From the NCBI GenBank assembly GCA_019671135.1, contig JAHRHY010000002.1, positions 682,001-746,000 of the forward strand: a DNA stretch of 64,000 nucleotides. Reading direction: 5' to 3'. The stretch is from Linnemannia hyalina. Its lineage: Eukaryota; Mortierellomycota; Mortierellomycetes; Mortierellales; Mortierellaceae. Shown here piece by piece: positions 23,569 through 34,823 of the stretch. Every line of letters begins with the position of its first letter. Positions within the stretch are counted from its first letter, which is position 1. A program made the translations under genes and the position numbers. The notes under the pieces were generated by a model. The model was not told the origin of the DNA. It saw only the letters and a list, made by a program, of their open reading frames with translations, and did not search any database.

Positions 23569-26500
23569 ATGCTCGACCGCCCATTCTCGGATGTGTGCTC
23601 GACAGTATCGTGTTGGGCACTCATATTCTCCGTCATCCTTCCGTCAATGCAAGTCATGGGGGTCAAAGTCACAACTCCCGATGCTTCGCCCACTACCACC
23701 ACAACCTCCGACCCCCAACAACAACACTACCACCTTCAGAAACATGCACACCAACAGCAGCAGCAGTTTTTGCTAAAGACTTCGACATTCTCGTTGACGG
23801 TGTATCTGGACCCGACGACCTTCCAGCAGACCCTGCCGCCGATAACATTCCTCTCCGATCCCTCACCTTCCTCGTCCGGCAACAAGAACAGTGCTTCTGC
23901 GGCTTCTCCCTCGTTACCAAAGAGTCACTTGTTTCAAAACGGCTGCTGGAAGGAACAACAGGATCAACAGCTCCCTCACCCTCAACTCAATCAGCGCTCT
24001 TCAGTCATCGGACAGGACGTGGATCCGTCGTCTCCAGCTAGAGGCTTCTCCTCCTCTTCCTCTTCTCCTGAGAGAAAGCGTGTTCGTGGAGGCAACTCGA
24101 GAACCGTCATCGTCGACCAGGGCAGTGTGTCGAGTCGCTCTTCCCTCTTTCTTCCTGTGGAGGGTGACACCGACAACAACGACGAGCGGCACTACAGCCA
24201 TGATGCCACACCCGCACAGCGGGAGAAGGAGGAGGGAGAGGAGGAACGAATCGGTCTGGGGATCTCGAAGGAACCTCGTCGCCTTTCTCGACACCGTTAC
24301 CCACATGCATTGATCCATCGACTGTACAACAACAATAACAGGCCATTGAGGGAGGGCAGCAGCAGAAGAAGAATGGCGACAATACCCAAGACGACTTCCA
24401 AGACGATTACCACTACCAGGAGGATCGGGGCCAAGAAGCGTCCCTCCCGCCTGCAGCGGTTGTTACTACTGGACCAACAGGAGCATAATGTCGACGAGAA
24501 TTTTTGGGCAAATGAAATCAACTACAACAACAACAACCACCACCACCAGCAGGAGCCATCAGCTCGGGAGGACGACTTGTCTTATTACTCAACCGATCGA
24601 GGCTTGGCCGAGATGATGAACTTCATTCTGAACGACGAAGAACTCTCGAAGTATCTTCTCGCAAACGACAATATGCTGCACAGTACTAGCAGCAGTAACG
24701 ACAATAATCATCCCAACGACTCACCAACCTTTGAAACCAAACAACGACCCCAACATCAACAATCGACTCCTGCCCCCACACCCTCTTCCTCAGCTTCTTC
24801 ATTCGTCTCACCATCGCTCTCAGGATGGACGCAAAACGATATTGACATGGCAAGGGCTCTCTGGGATTATTGGGAGGAACTCGATGCAATGGATCTGATC
24901 CAGGCGCAACTCGAGAGTCAACTCGAAGATGAGAACGATGACGACCACGAGGACATCGACGACATCGACTATGAGACTCATCATCTACGCCAAGCCCATT
25001 TGCGACAACAACCAGAACCCCAACCGTCCAGGAGTACGCTTTGGAAAGGGAGAGTCAAGGCATTTGTTAAGGATGGTACCTCCAACATGTCTTCTCCTCC
25101 GGAGTTGATGCAAGACAGCATTTCGGTAAGACCGCGTTCTTCAACCCCCAAGCTCTTCTTTTTTTTATTTTTATCCCCCATTTATGCTTTAACGTTGTGG
25201 TGTGCATTTTAGAACATTGGATAATGAGTGAGCAAGAGGGGACATTAGGGTCCACAATGTGACCATGGACATGGTTTGGTGGGGCAAACGAAGGCATATA
25301 CCGGATAGTACATTTATTTATCCTTTTGGGTTTTTTGGGCGCAATTTTCTTTCGGAGTCAGCTGATGGACTTGGCTTGCATCATTATTTCTCAGCCAATA
25401 TACTGGAGACCATGGTCCACATCACCTTGACATGGGCATTCTTTTTGTGTCTAGCCCAACAGAGTAGCTTTTTTCGTTCTTTGCTCCCCGACCATACCCG
25501 TCATTCATCTATTACATCTCCAAAGCAATTTATTTTGTTTGTTCCAACAAGAGATTTTTCCATGTTCACATCAGGGATAAAAAGGAGGCGGGGTGAGGAG
25601 ACGGACTACGCAACAAACAGATGAGTAATTGTGAACTAGGAGAAGAAAAAGGTCATGGCGTTTGTCCATTTGGCCAAACGGAACACTGACTCAACAAATG
25701 CCTTGTCCTTTGGATATGTAAAATAAGCAACAAGTGGGCCACCTTGGGTGCACAAAAACAAACAGATACGCGATATTCTACTGCCTCCCCAACCCCAGTT
25801 TACATCCGCCCCTACTTCACTCATGAATAAGTTAACAAGGCGAAATCACTCCTCTTCTTTCTCGCTTGCCATTATACCACCATTCCTCTTCTTTGGGCAT
25901 ACATCGAAAATCTATTCGATATCCTCGGCTCCTCCAAATGGCCACGTTTCTTTCTTATACCCGCGTGGGCAGGTCATTACATCAAGAAAGAAGGAACTGG
26001 GGTTCTGACTTTAGCCAGCACACAGACACCCAAAACCTCACAACGCAAACAAACAATGTAATGAGAAATAACAGTTTCAACTAATATGCTTTTTTTATTT
26101 CCTTCCTTTCTAGGGCCAAATGATGCACTTCCCATTCTCAGGACCGATGCCCATCATGCCTCAAAACTGGATCGCTCTCATGCCCTGTCCTGTCGAGGAA
26201 TCACCTGAGTTCGACCTGGACCAGATAGGAAGAAAGTCTCTTTCCCTGCCTCTTAACGCGTCGGCGATTGTCTTTTATGAGACGACCAATGAGGACTGCC
26301 GGGGTTATGCAGAGATTATTGATGATGAAGGCGATTCTTTCCCTCCAGTTATGGTTCTGGATGCTCTGTCGGCGAAGAGGTTGATCTTGACGTTAGACAG
26401 TCTTTCTTATGGGACGACTGCTATGGCTTCTCTTGCCAGGACTGATCCCGACTCTAAGGCGACGGCGATCCGGATCAGCACAACTCCTATCAGAGCAGAT

Positions 26501-28468
26501 GACAACGACAATGAAGAGACGACAGACGCGGGGACAAGAGAGGAGAGCACAACTCCCGACTCACTAGACACGTTCGAGAAGGAAGAGCTTCCTAACAAGG
26601 CAGCTAAACGACCTCTCCGTCGTCAAATCGTCATCTCCATGCCCGGGCTCGCATCCATGGTCGATTCTTTCACAGCGGGGGCAGTCATTCAAGCACGGAG
26701 GGTGCTGGTCAACCTGGGGCTGGATACTCAGGACACAGTCACCGACGAACAGCTAGACGTCGATGATGATCGTAGAGAGAGGGGGAGGGACGATGCAGAC
26801 TATTACCGCCCGTTGACTGCCGCCATGTTGTTGAAGGATGGAGGAGTCAGATCTCGGAAGGCGGCGTACTCTGGACCTGAGGCTGCTGATGTTGACTCGC
26901 ACGGACTGGATCATGATCGTGGTCAAGACAAGGAGAAGGACAAAGGGAAGGGGAAAGAAGGCACTGCGTCTCGAGCATTCATCTTGCAGCGACACTCAAA
27001 AACGAGGACACGACCCAACCGTCTATCGCAGCGTGGACACCAAGCATCGACTCAATCCCAACTCCTCGACCAAGTCCAGTCGTTGATGCTCCTGAAAGAA
27101 TACCCTCAATACAACAGAGGACGCCAAAGTCTCCACCGCCACAGTGATCTCCAGCATAACAATAACAACAATAACCTCCCCCTCGCCCACCCCGACAACA
27201 CAACCATCTCCGGAAAAGTCGCCATGGTGCTGATGAGCACCATCTGCGGGATCGGCGTAGGCATGTTTGGCGCTCTCCTCTTCGTCGTGGCTCTCAAAGT
27301 CCGACTCTTCCAGTCCCGACGATCCAACAACTCGGGATCAGGCCTCCACCCACTCCGCCACGCAACCGCTGCACAACAACAGCAAGCCCACCAACAGATG
27401 CGCGAGAGTGGAGTCAAAAAAGTCATTCCGCTTGGAGTGCTGGAGAGTTATGGGGTTCAGACGGTGCTTCAGATGTCGGATGCGACCATGGTCTTGACGG
27501 CGGTGAGTGAGAAGTCCAAGGCAAAAATGGCGTTGTTGAGTAAAGGACCCAAGACTTTTGCGGAGGATATGATTGAGATGGAGGAGGGGCTTGAGGATGC
27601 GGAGGCGAGGGCCAATGCTCGGCGGCTGCGGTTGGAGAGGAGGAGGAATCGGGTAGGTGGTCCAGGGCAGCTGCGACTCGGACAAGATATTGAGGAGGAA
27701 GACGAGGAAGAAGAGGAGGAGTCTGGTTCTGGCTCGGACGAGGACGAGTATGACGATGACGATGATGTTGACGAGGACTTGGATCAAGACGAGCAGGACA
27801 GATATCAGGAACACGGACAGTACAGCGACGAAGAGGAAGATAACGGTGACCAAGTTGTTCTCGAGATGAGGTCCAGTCGCGACGGAGGATCCATGGACAT
27901 GGAACAGATCACAGCGGCTATTATGACGGCAACGAGGCAGGGATCATACCGACGTGTGTCGTACAGTCGCCAGGGCCATCTCAACGACTCGACGTCGTCT
28001 TTGTCTTCTTCTTACTCTTCTTCTTCGACCTCGTCGTCTTCTGGATCCAGTTCAAGTTCGAGCTCTCATTCCATGGAGCGAGCATTGACATCCTCTTTCT
28101 CATCGTCGCTGTCTCGGCCCGATAACCCTCAAGGCTGCACCCACTCGATCACTCACTCCCACTCCCACGAACAGCGCAGGAGGACAAGGAGCAGCAGGCG
28201 CAGGAAGACGCGCACCAAGGACGAGAGAGCCTTAGCAGAGGCGAAGAAGAAAGAAGAGCTTCCGTTTGCGAATGCAAATGCGCAGACGATGTGCTCGATC
28301 TGTCTGGCCGAGTATGAGGTCGGCGAACAGGTTCGAACATTACCGTGTTATCACCAGTACCACCAGGGGTGCATTGATCCGTGGCTGCTGAATGTTGCGG
28401 CGCTGTGTCCGATCTGCAAGCGGGACCTGTTCCCTTCTCCTGCTTGCGGCAGTGCACCTTTGTCATAG
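23569..28468 (+). CDS. large PA-TM-RING-H2 membrane E3 ubiquitin ligase candidate (about 1303 aa, 2 exons)
   Basis: Predicted single-pass membrane ubiquitin ligase. Exon 1 is 23569..25125 (519 codons) and exon 2 is 26114..28468; the 988-nt intron has GTAAGA and TTTCTAG ends and joins in phase. Order of features: hydrophobic N-terminal signal segment (WALIFSVILPSMQVMG, ~17-32); Ser/Gln/Asn-rich luminal region; PA-like piece around NASAIVFYETTNEDCRGYAE in exon 2; a membrane segment near residues 888-915 (VAMVLMSTICGIGVGMFGAL); acidic Glu/Asp and poly-Ser tracts; and a C-terminal RING-H2 at about 1246-1290 with C-SI-C, C-Y-H-QY-H-QG-C and C-PI-C spacing (C3H2C3). This is the PA-TM-RING layout (RNF13/RMR family) acting in endosomal or vacuolar sorting in known cases. 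It is far longer than typical members (350-550 aa) because of disordered inserts. An alternative is two separate genes; continuity of phase and the PA region straddling the intron favour one. Confidence 0.75.
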
Positions 28469-28844
28469 AACGTACATTACGTGATCAGAGCAATCGGGCC
28501 CAGGCACAATCACTCTTGCAGTAATTGATTATCAGTGATAAAGCAAATAAAATGGTGGTGATTTCACATCACTAGTTTGGCAAGTGAAATAAATTAGGTC
28601 AGATCGCAGCCAATCAGATGCAACTGTTGACTGTTGGCAAAGGGGATTGGGTGTTGTCCATCCGCCCTGTGGTTTTTGTTGTTCTCTTCCCCTTTTTTCC
28701 TTTTTTTCTTCGCCTTTTTGCTTTTTACCCGCTGTCTTTTTGTTGTCCTCCTTCTTCCTCAGGGCACACCAACACTCGCACTTTCTCCACCTCACACGCA
28801 CCTTTACACAACGCACACAAGCCAAAAAAAAAGGGACAATACAA
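28469..28844. other. short intergenic region
   Basis: 376 bp, tandem-gene spacer; CT/TTTTC-rich (28660-28760) just before the next start, as with other leaders in this window. Nothing else seen. Confidence 0.5.
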
Positions 28845-31036
28845 ATGACTCAACACTACCAGCGGACAGCAATGGCTCCCGCCATGCCTGGAATGCCCAT
28901 CATCCCCCCTCGCCTCCAACAACAACAGCAACAAGAAATGCTCCTCAACAACCGACGCCAACACCCTCAACTTTATCAACAACAGTATCCTCAACAGCAA
29001 CAACAGTTCCGACCTAATCATGTCCCTGGAGGACCCTTGCCCTTCACGGGACACACCCGAAGTTTGAGCAGCGGTGGCCGTCCTGCTGCACCTAATGGCT
29101 ACAGTAAGAATGGTAGACGACCGTTGAATAGTCCTATTAGTAACAACAACTATCCTCACCAACAACAACCTGGCAACAACGGGGACAGCAACGGAGGGTA
29201 CAACATGCAGCAGCAGCAAGGGTTAGCCGGCAGACTACGCTCGGAATCCAACCCTTCTTACAGCAGCAACCCCAACAATTCCGTGTATTCTCCAGGTGGG
29301 ACCCTTGATGGCGTCCCCAGTAGAGCCAAGTCCAGTGGCACAGCAGCGTCAGGAAGCTCTTTCCAGGACCGCTTGAGGGAGCGGGACCGAGAGCGACAGG
29401 GTCGAGAGCGAGAGCGAGAGGAAAGAGAGGCTGCAGCCCGTGCTATCCATGAAGGTAATTGACGGTGAACGATTTACAAGCAAGCGTTTCAATTAAGCGA
29501 ATACATTGACGACGATATATTTCATACATGATTGATAATGACAATGAGGGGTGCACTGTAAATTTCGGACAGAACGACATTCAATCCTCTTCCTCACTTC
29601 AACATGTGCTATCTATTTGTTGTTACTCACACCACCCAACCGAAATTTTGTTTTACTCCACTTTTCTTCCATGTGCTTCTTCCTTTCTCTCTGTCATTTA
29701 GACCCTAAACATAACACCGTAGCGTCGACGAACTCTATGACAGCAACCGCGACGGCAGCAGCGGCAAAGGAAGCAGCGGCAGCGGCAGCAGCAACGGCGC
29801 AGAGTACGGGAACGGCGCTCTGGAACCGTATGCGTGCAGCCAAGGATGCTATCAATGTGGCCATCACAGGAGAGGAGCGTTGGCCAGGTATGTGCGCAAA
29901 AATCGAAAAAACACTCACACAAAATGAAATGGATGTTTGTATTTTATGTGTTTTTTCTTTCGTTCTTTCTACTTAAGCTCTCATACATACATCAATTTGT
30001 GAGCAAACTGGAGGCGAAGGGGGACCCTTTTTCACTTGGGGTTCTTCTTTCTTCTCAAACTAGCGCACACAAGGCGCCAAACAGAAAGTGCCCAACAACA
30101 AAAGTCCGTCATATTAATCTCGCACCTTTTCTTTCGACTTTTCCGTTCTTGCTTTCGTCAGACTCTGATGACTCTGATCACGAAGGCGAATCGCACGTCA
30201 GTCGTGTGCTGCGAGAGTACAGCGACAAGAAGAAAATCGATGAACTTGACCGCATGCCTATCGCTAGCCCATTATCGTCCAGCAGCAGCACTGGCAGCAA
30301 CTACAGGAATCGAACCCTCCGGGACGCTATCCGACAGGAGCATGGTGCTAACAACAGCAGTTCCCCATCACCAACTTCTCTTGCGTCATCGGCGTCGTCG
30401 AGCGATTATCTTGTTCGGTCTCGCAGAGCTAGAGGAGAAACCGGACACCTGCCATCTCGCTCAGACTCTGCATCCTCGGCCCCACTCCGACCTATAAGAA
30501 CCCGAGAAATCGGACAGAAGCCAGCTGGTACACTCTCGCCGCCTGCATCCCCTGCTTCTGCAACACTACCAACACCCACCTCGCCTAATACTCCTAGTAG
30601 TGCATCGTTGGAGACACCGCGAATCGGGAACCGGTTTCGGACAAGCAGTGATGCCAGTCTAAGCGCAGCGCTGGGTCGACTGGAGGGCAAACGGAACCAA
30701 GATGCGTTGGTCGCTCAGGTAAGCCATCTGGGGAGCACACGGGCCCGGTCGCCTCACCGAGGGAACAGGGCTTACCGCGAACATATCGATGTCGCCCCAC
30801 CACCACCTCTGCCGACGCCCAAGAGTGACTACCGTCAACAGCGACAACAACCTCTCACACCACCCTCTTCTGGGTCATCTTCGAATACGCTGAGATCGAG
30901 TCCATCGTTGCCGTCATTGTCGTCATCGTTGTCGTCATCGCGCAGAAACGGCCAGCCTGTCGATTTGGGTGCATATGGACAACGCCAACAACAACAACAG
31001 CAGCAGACACAACAACAGCAAGCGCGCTACTTTTAA
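28845..31036 (+). CDS. low-complexity protein with a possible Mso1-type Sec1-binding segment (556 aa)
   Basis: Exons 28845..29454, 29702..29887 and 30162..31036; both introns split Asp codons after the first base (G|AC) and phases close. The protein is Gln/Asn-rich at the N-terminus, has a charged RERDRERQGRERE stretch at the end of exon 1, then an Ala-rich run, then the only compact conserved-looking block: ALWNRMRAAKDAINVAITGE (~241-260) and SDDSDHEGESHVSRVLREY (~266-284). That pattern (Trp-Asn amphipathic helix, acidic stretch, then HVSRVLREY) resembles the N-terminal Sec1-binding region of fungal Mso1, an exocytosis factor working with Sec1/Munc18 at the plasma membrane. The rest is Ser/Pro-rich with a poly-Gln end. 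The Mso1 link is pattern recognition only; without it the gene would be called hypothetical. Confidence 0.6.
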
Positions 31037-31465
31037 AGCTATTAGTGTACTTGTGGTATCTCCAAGTGAGTAGACGAGGTTTTGTTGTTGAGACGGGCCG
31101 TTCCAGTCTGTTTGCGGTGTCTCTGGCTTAGTACAGGTCATGTCGCCAATAGTAATTGGCAGACGCGTTTCAATTCTACCTCTGAAAAAAATTTCTTGCA
31201 CATGCCGCATATGTAATTTCGCGTCATTCCTGCATCCATTTCTACCCTTTCCCTTGAACTCCTCTTCTTTTTCTTTTCTCTTCTTTTTTCTTTTTCTTTT
31301 TCTTTTTCTTTTTTTCTTTACTCCACTCATCTGCCTTTCTACCGTTCTCCAATTCCTCTCCTTCACAATTGTAAATACTGTAAATAATAAACACTGCCAT
31401 CTCACTACTACTCTCCACACCAAATAAACAACCAGCAAACAAAAATAAAAAATAAAAAAGAAAAA
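31037..31465. other. short intergenic region
   Basis: 429 bp. A T/CT-rich tract (31255-31320) precedes an A-rich, T-poor 5' leader that runs into the next start codon (AAAAAATGG). No other structure seen. Confidence 0.5.
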
Positions 31466-34255
31466 ATGGAGCGAAGCAACCAACAAACAACCGACAACCC
31501 CTCTTCAACCCGCGCAACCGCCATGCGCGCAGGCGTCCAGAACCCCTCCGGCTTCAACTACCAAGTCGCCGGCCCCACCGTCGGAGGAACCGCAACCCCC
31601 TACAACCCCGACAACATCGAGGTCGCCAAGGAGCATCTGGCCGATTCCCTTGGCAGGGCTTCTCTCGACGATAACACTACCACCACCACTACCACTACTA
31701 CTGGTACTACTACCACTTATGGCACGGACTCGACGTTGAAGGATCAGGTTATCTCGGGTGCCTCGATTGCTGCCCATACTGCTGCGGATGTTACCATGAC
31801 TGTGGCCGCGGGTGCTGCTGCTGCTGGTGCTGCCACTGTCTCCGCGGTCAAGCACCTCTTTGCGGGTGACAAGACTGCTGTCGACCACAGCAACCCTGCA
31901 TCTACTACGGCTCACACCGGGATGGGTGCTACCAACAAGTCCCAGCCCATTGCTGACTTCCCCAACGTAAGTTTGCATATTCAAGAAAAAACTTTGCAAG
32001 AACGCGTTTAGGTACTAAGAAATGTTTCAAGCTAACAATTGTTTCGTTTGTTGTATTGACGATCCTTGTAGACCCAGGTGCACAACATGCATGATGACTC
32101 GACCCCCGAAACACCAACCCGCATCCACACCCACGCCGCCACAGGTCCCATCCACTCTGTCCCCGTCGACTTTGAGCCCATCCACTCCACCGGCTTGGAC
32201 AGCACCGCCTCCATGGCAGACTACCGTGCCAAAAAGGACGATCTCCACGCCACCCCTGGCGTTCGTGATTCCAAGGTCGATGTCCACCCTACCACCGAAT
32301 CGAACCAGGGTTATAACACCCACCACTCTACTACTGCTATCGACGCGCGTCCTAGTGCCAGTGCTATTGATGCCCGTCCTACGACTGCTTCCACTACCAC
32401 TACAGACTCGCGTCCTTTGACGGAAAAGGTCACGGCCCCCATCGTCGGTGCTGCCGCGGCTATGGGCACCGCTGCTGCCGGCACTGCTGCCTACCTTGGC
32501 AACAAGGCTTCCGAGGCCAAAGAATCAGTCAAGGGGACTGCCAACAACTTGACAACTCCTTCTGCCTCCTCTGCTACTCCATCGTCTGAATCTTCGCATG
32601 CGACTATGGACTCGTCTAAGGGATATTACAACCCTTCCGTCCCGAGCTCGACTTCTGCTTCTGCCACTACTCCTATTCAGCCCCAATCGGCCCGCTCTAC
32701 CGCTCCCATCCAGACTCAGTCCCCCTACTATAACACTACCACTTCTTCCGACTCGCGTCCTTTGACGGAAAAGGTCACGGCTCCCATTGTCGGTGCTGCT
32801 GCGGCTATGGGCACCGCTGCTGCCGGCACTGCTGCCTACCTTGGCAACAAGGCTTCCGAGGCCAAAGAATCAGTCAAGGGGACTGCCAACAACTTGACAA
32901 CTCCTTCTGCCTCCTCTGCTACTCCGTCGTCTGAATCTTCGCATGCGACTATGGACTCGTCTAAGGGATATTACAACCCTTCCGTCTCGAGCTCAACTTC
33001 TTACACCTCTCCTGCTTCTGCCACTACTCCTATTCAGCCCCAATCGGCTCACCCTACCGCTCCCATCCAGTCTCAGTCCCCCTACTATAACACTACCACT
33101 TCTACTGACTCCCGTCCTTTGACGGAGAAAGTCAAAGCCCCCGTCGTCGGTGCCGCCGCGGCTATGGGTGCCACTGCAGCCGGTACTGGAGCTTATCACG
33201 GAAGCAAGGCCTCTGAGGCAAAGGAATCCGTCAAAGGGACCTCTAATAACAACAACACTTACTCCACCCCGACCCCTATGAACACCTCCACGGCCAAGAC
33301 CCCAGCCTACACGACCGCCAGCGACTCTACTCCCGCCGCCGCCTTTGCCGACCCCATGATCCAGACTAGAACCTCTGCCACCAACCCCGTCACCAAGGCT
33401 GAGGAGATCAAGGCTTCCCCCGTCACCCCTGTCACCGAACCCGCCATCACCCGTTCCCCAACCTTGGGCCCTTACCAGACCAAGGCCACTACCACCAACC
33501 CTTCCTCTTCCCTCGACTCTCCCAACGTCACCACCTCGTCGTCGCGTCCAATGACCGAGAAGATCTCCGCCCCTGTCCTTGGAGCCGCCCTTCTAGGCAC
33601 GGCTGCACACCTCGGCAATAAGGCCACGGCCACAAATGCCAATAACTCTACTAAGATGTCCACCCCCTCGGCTAACAACTCCCGCACCACCGCTTCCTAC
33701 AACCCTACAAACACTTCGTCCTACAACACTCCCAACACCGCCCCTACTTCTTATTCAACCTCCTCCAACACCGCCCCTACTTCTTACACAACCCCCTCCA
33801 ACACCGCTCCTACTTCTTACACAACCTCCTCCAACACCACCATCCCCGCTTACGAAAAGTCGGCCACCGCAGCCGCCCCCATCATGGCCGCGGCCTCTGT
33901 CCCCTATATGTCCAATACTAGCGGCAACACAACCGCCCCCTACTCATCCGCAACACCCAACGAACGCAAATCCGCTGACACAACCGCAGCTGCAATCCCC
34001 GCATCCTACCACGGTTCCATCCCCCAAGCCGGCCCCGGCGAAGAAGTTGTCTGGGTCAAGACCGTCACCACCACCGACTACTACGACGATGGCACACCCA
34101 AAGGACGCGCTGATGTGGTGGATCGCCATCAGGAGGCAATTGATCCTCGCGCCTATGCAACAGTCAAGGACGGAGAGAAGGTTTATGACAACAATGACCA
34201 GCATATGCACCAGCAGGAGCACAAGGACCAAGATGGTGCTGGTCGTCATTTGTAA
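31466..34255 (+). CDS. unrecognised Ser/Thr/Ala-rich protein with long internal tandem repeats (894 aa)
   Basis: Two exons, 31466..31966 and 32072..34255, joined in phase across a GTAAGT...GTAG intron. I do not recognise the family. Visible structure: an N-terminal region with Ala/Val-rich stretches (TMTVAAGAAAAGAATVSAVK), then three to four copies of a unit containing DSRPLTEKVTAPIVGAAAAM, GTAAYLGNKASEAKESVKGT and a Ser/Thr/Tyr-rich spacer with KGYYNPS and QSPYYNTTTS. A fourth, diverged core (SRPMTEKISAPVLGAALLG) lies near 33540. A short TAPTSY-TT-SNTAP array follows, and the C-terminus has a compact motif EEVVWVKTVTTTDYYDDG then charged residues. The Ala/Gly core followed by an amphipathic K-SEAKESVKG segment vaguely recalls LEA-type stress proteins or membrane-surface helices, but no function is assigned. 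The gene is clearly real: third-position bias, a clean intron, and conserved frame through repeats. Confidence 0.85.
32405..33250 (+). repeat. 345/357-bp coding tandem repeats
   Basis: Units begin with GACTC(G/C)CGTCCTTTGACGG at 32405, 32750 and 33107. Units 1 and 2 are nearly identical at the DNA level, including synonymous sites over most of their length; unit 2 is 12 bp longer from a 4-residue insertion; unit 3 is more diverged and incomplete. Confidence 0.92.
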
Positions 34256-34823
34256 ATAGTTCTATTCGAGTATAAAACAAAAAAACCCCACACAGTAGGT
34301 TTGTATAGGAACACCAAGAAGAATATTAATTATCATGACTACATTAAAAACAAAACATACGAACACGCGTGCACTTGCATATCAACCATGCACATATTTT
34401 GGCCAGAATAGTTTGTTCTCTTTTTCCATATTTTTTTGGATTTTAATATATTACAACAATTGTTTTTTTTGTGAGGGTTCCATTATGGAGTGTGGGGGAG
34501 GTTCAAAAGGTCGCTCTCCGAGCCGGGTCGCCCGTGTTGCTCCTGCTTCCCTGCCCCACAATGGTTGGTTTTTCTAAAGAGTGCCTACAAACAGACCTCT
34601 CCTCCTGGTCTCCTTCAATCGATGCAAATGCAAAAAGATGCAAGAGAAACGTTAATGATGTCCTTGAGTCGAGTAGTGCTGTGTGTTGGGAGTTACGGCA
34701 GAGGTGGTGGTGGTTGTTTTTTTGTGTATGTTATGTCGATATTGATTGTATGTCTGTTGTTGTTATTGAATGTTCGCAACTCCACATCTGCGTCCGCTCT
34801 GGAACTGTCAACAGCTATTGCCA
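34256..34823. other. convergent 3' region; left end of the giant inverted repeat
   Basis: 3' UTRs of the repeat protein gene (+) and of RPB1 copy 1 (-). The inverted-repeat arm starts at 34471, immediately after a T8 run. No gene. Confidence 0.6.

Noticed and set aside
31671..31720. CRISPR-like or satellite array in the ACC/ACT-rich stretch
   Set aside because: It is a simple trinucleotide run encoding poly-Thr within a gene.
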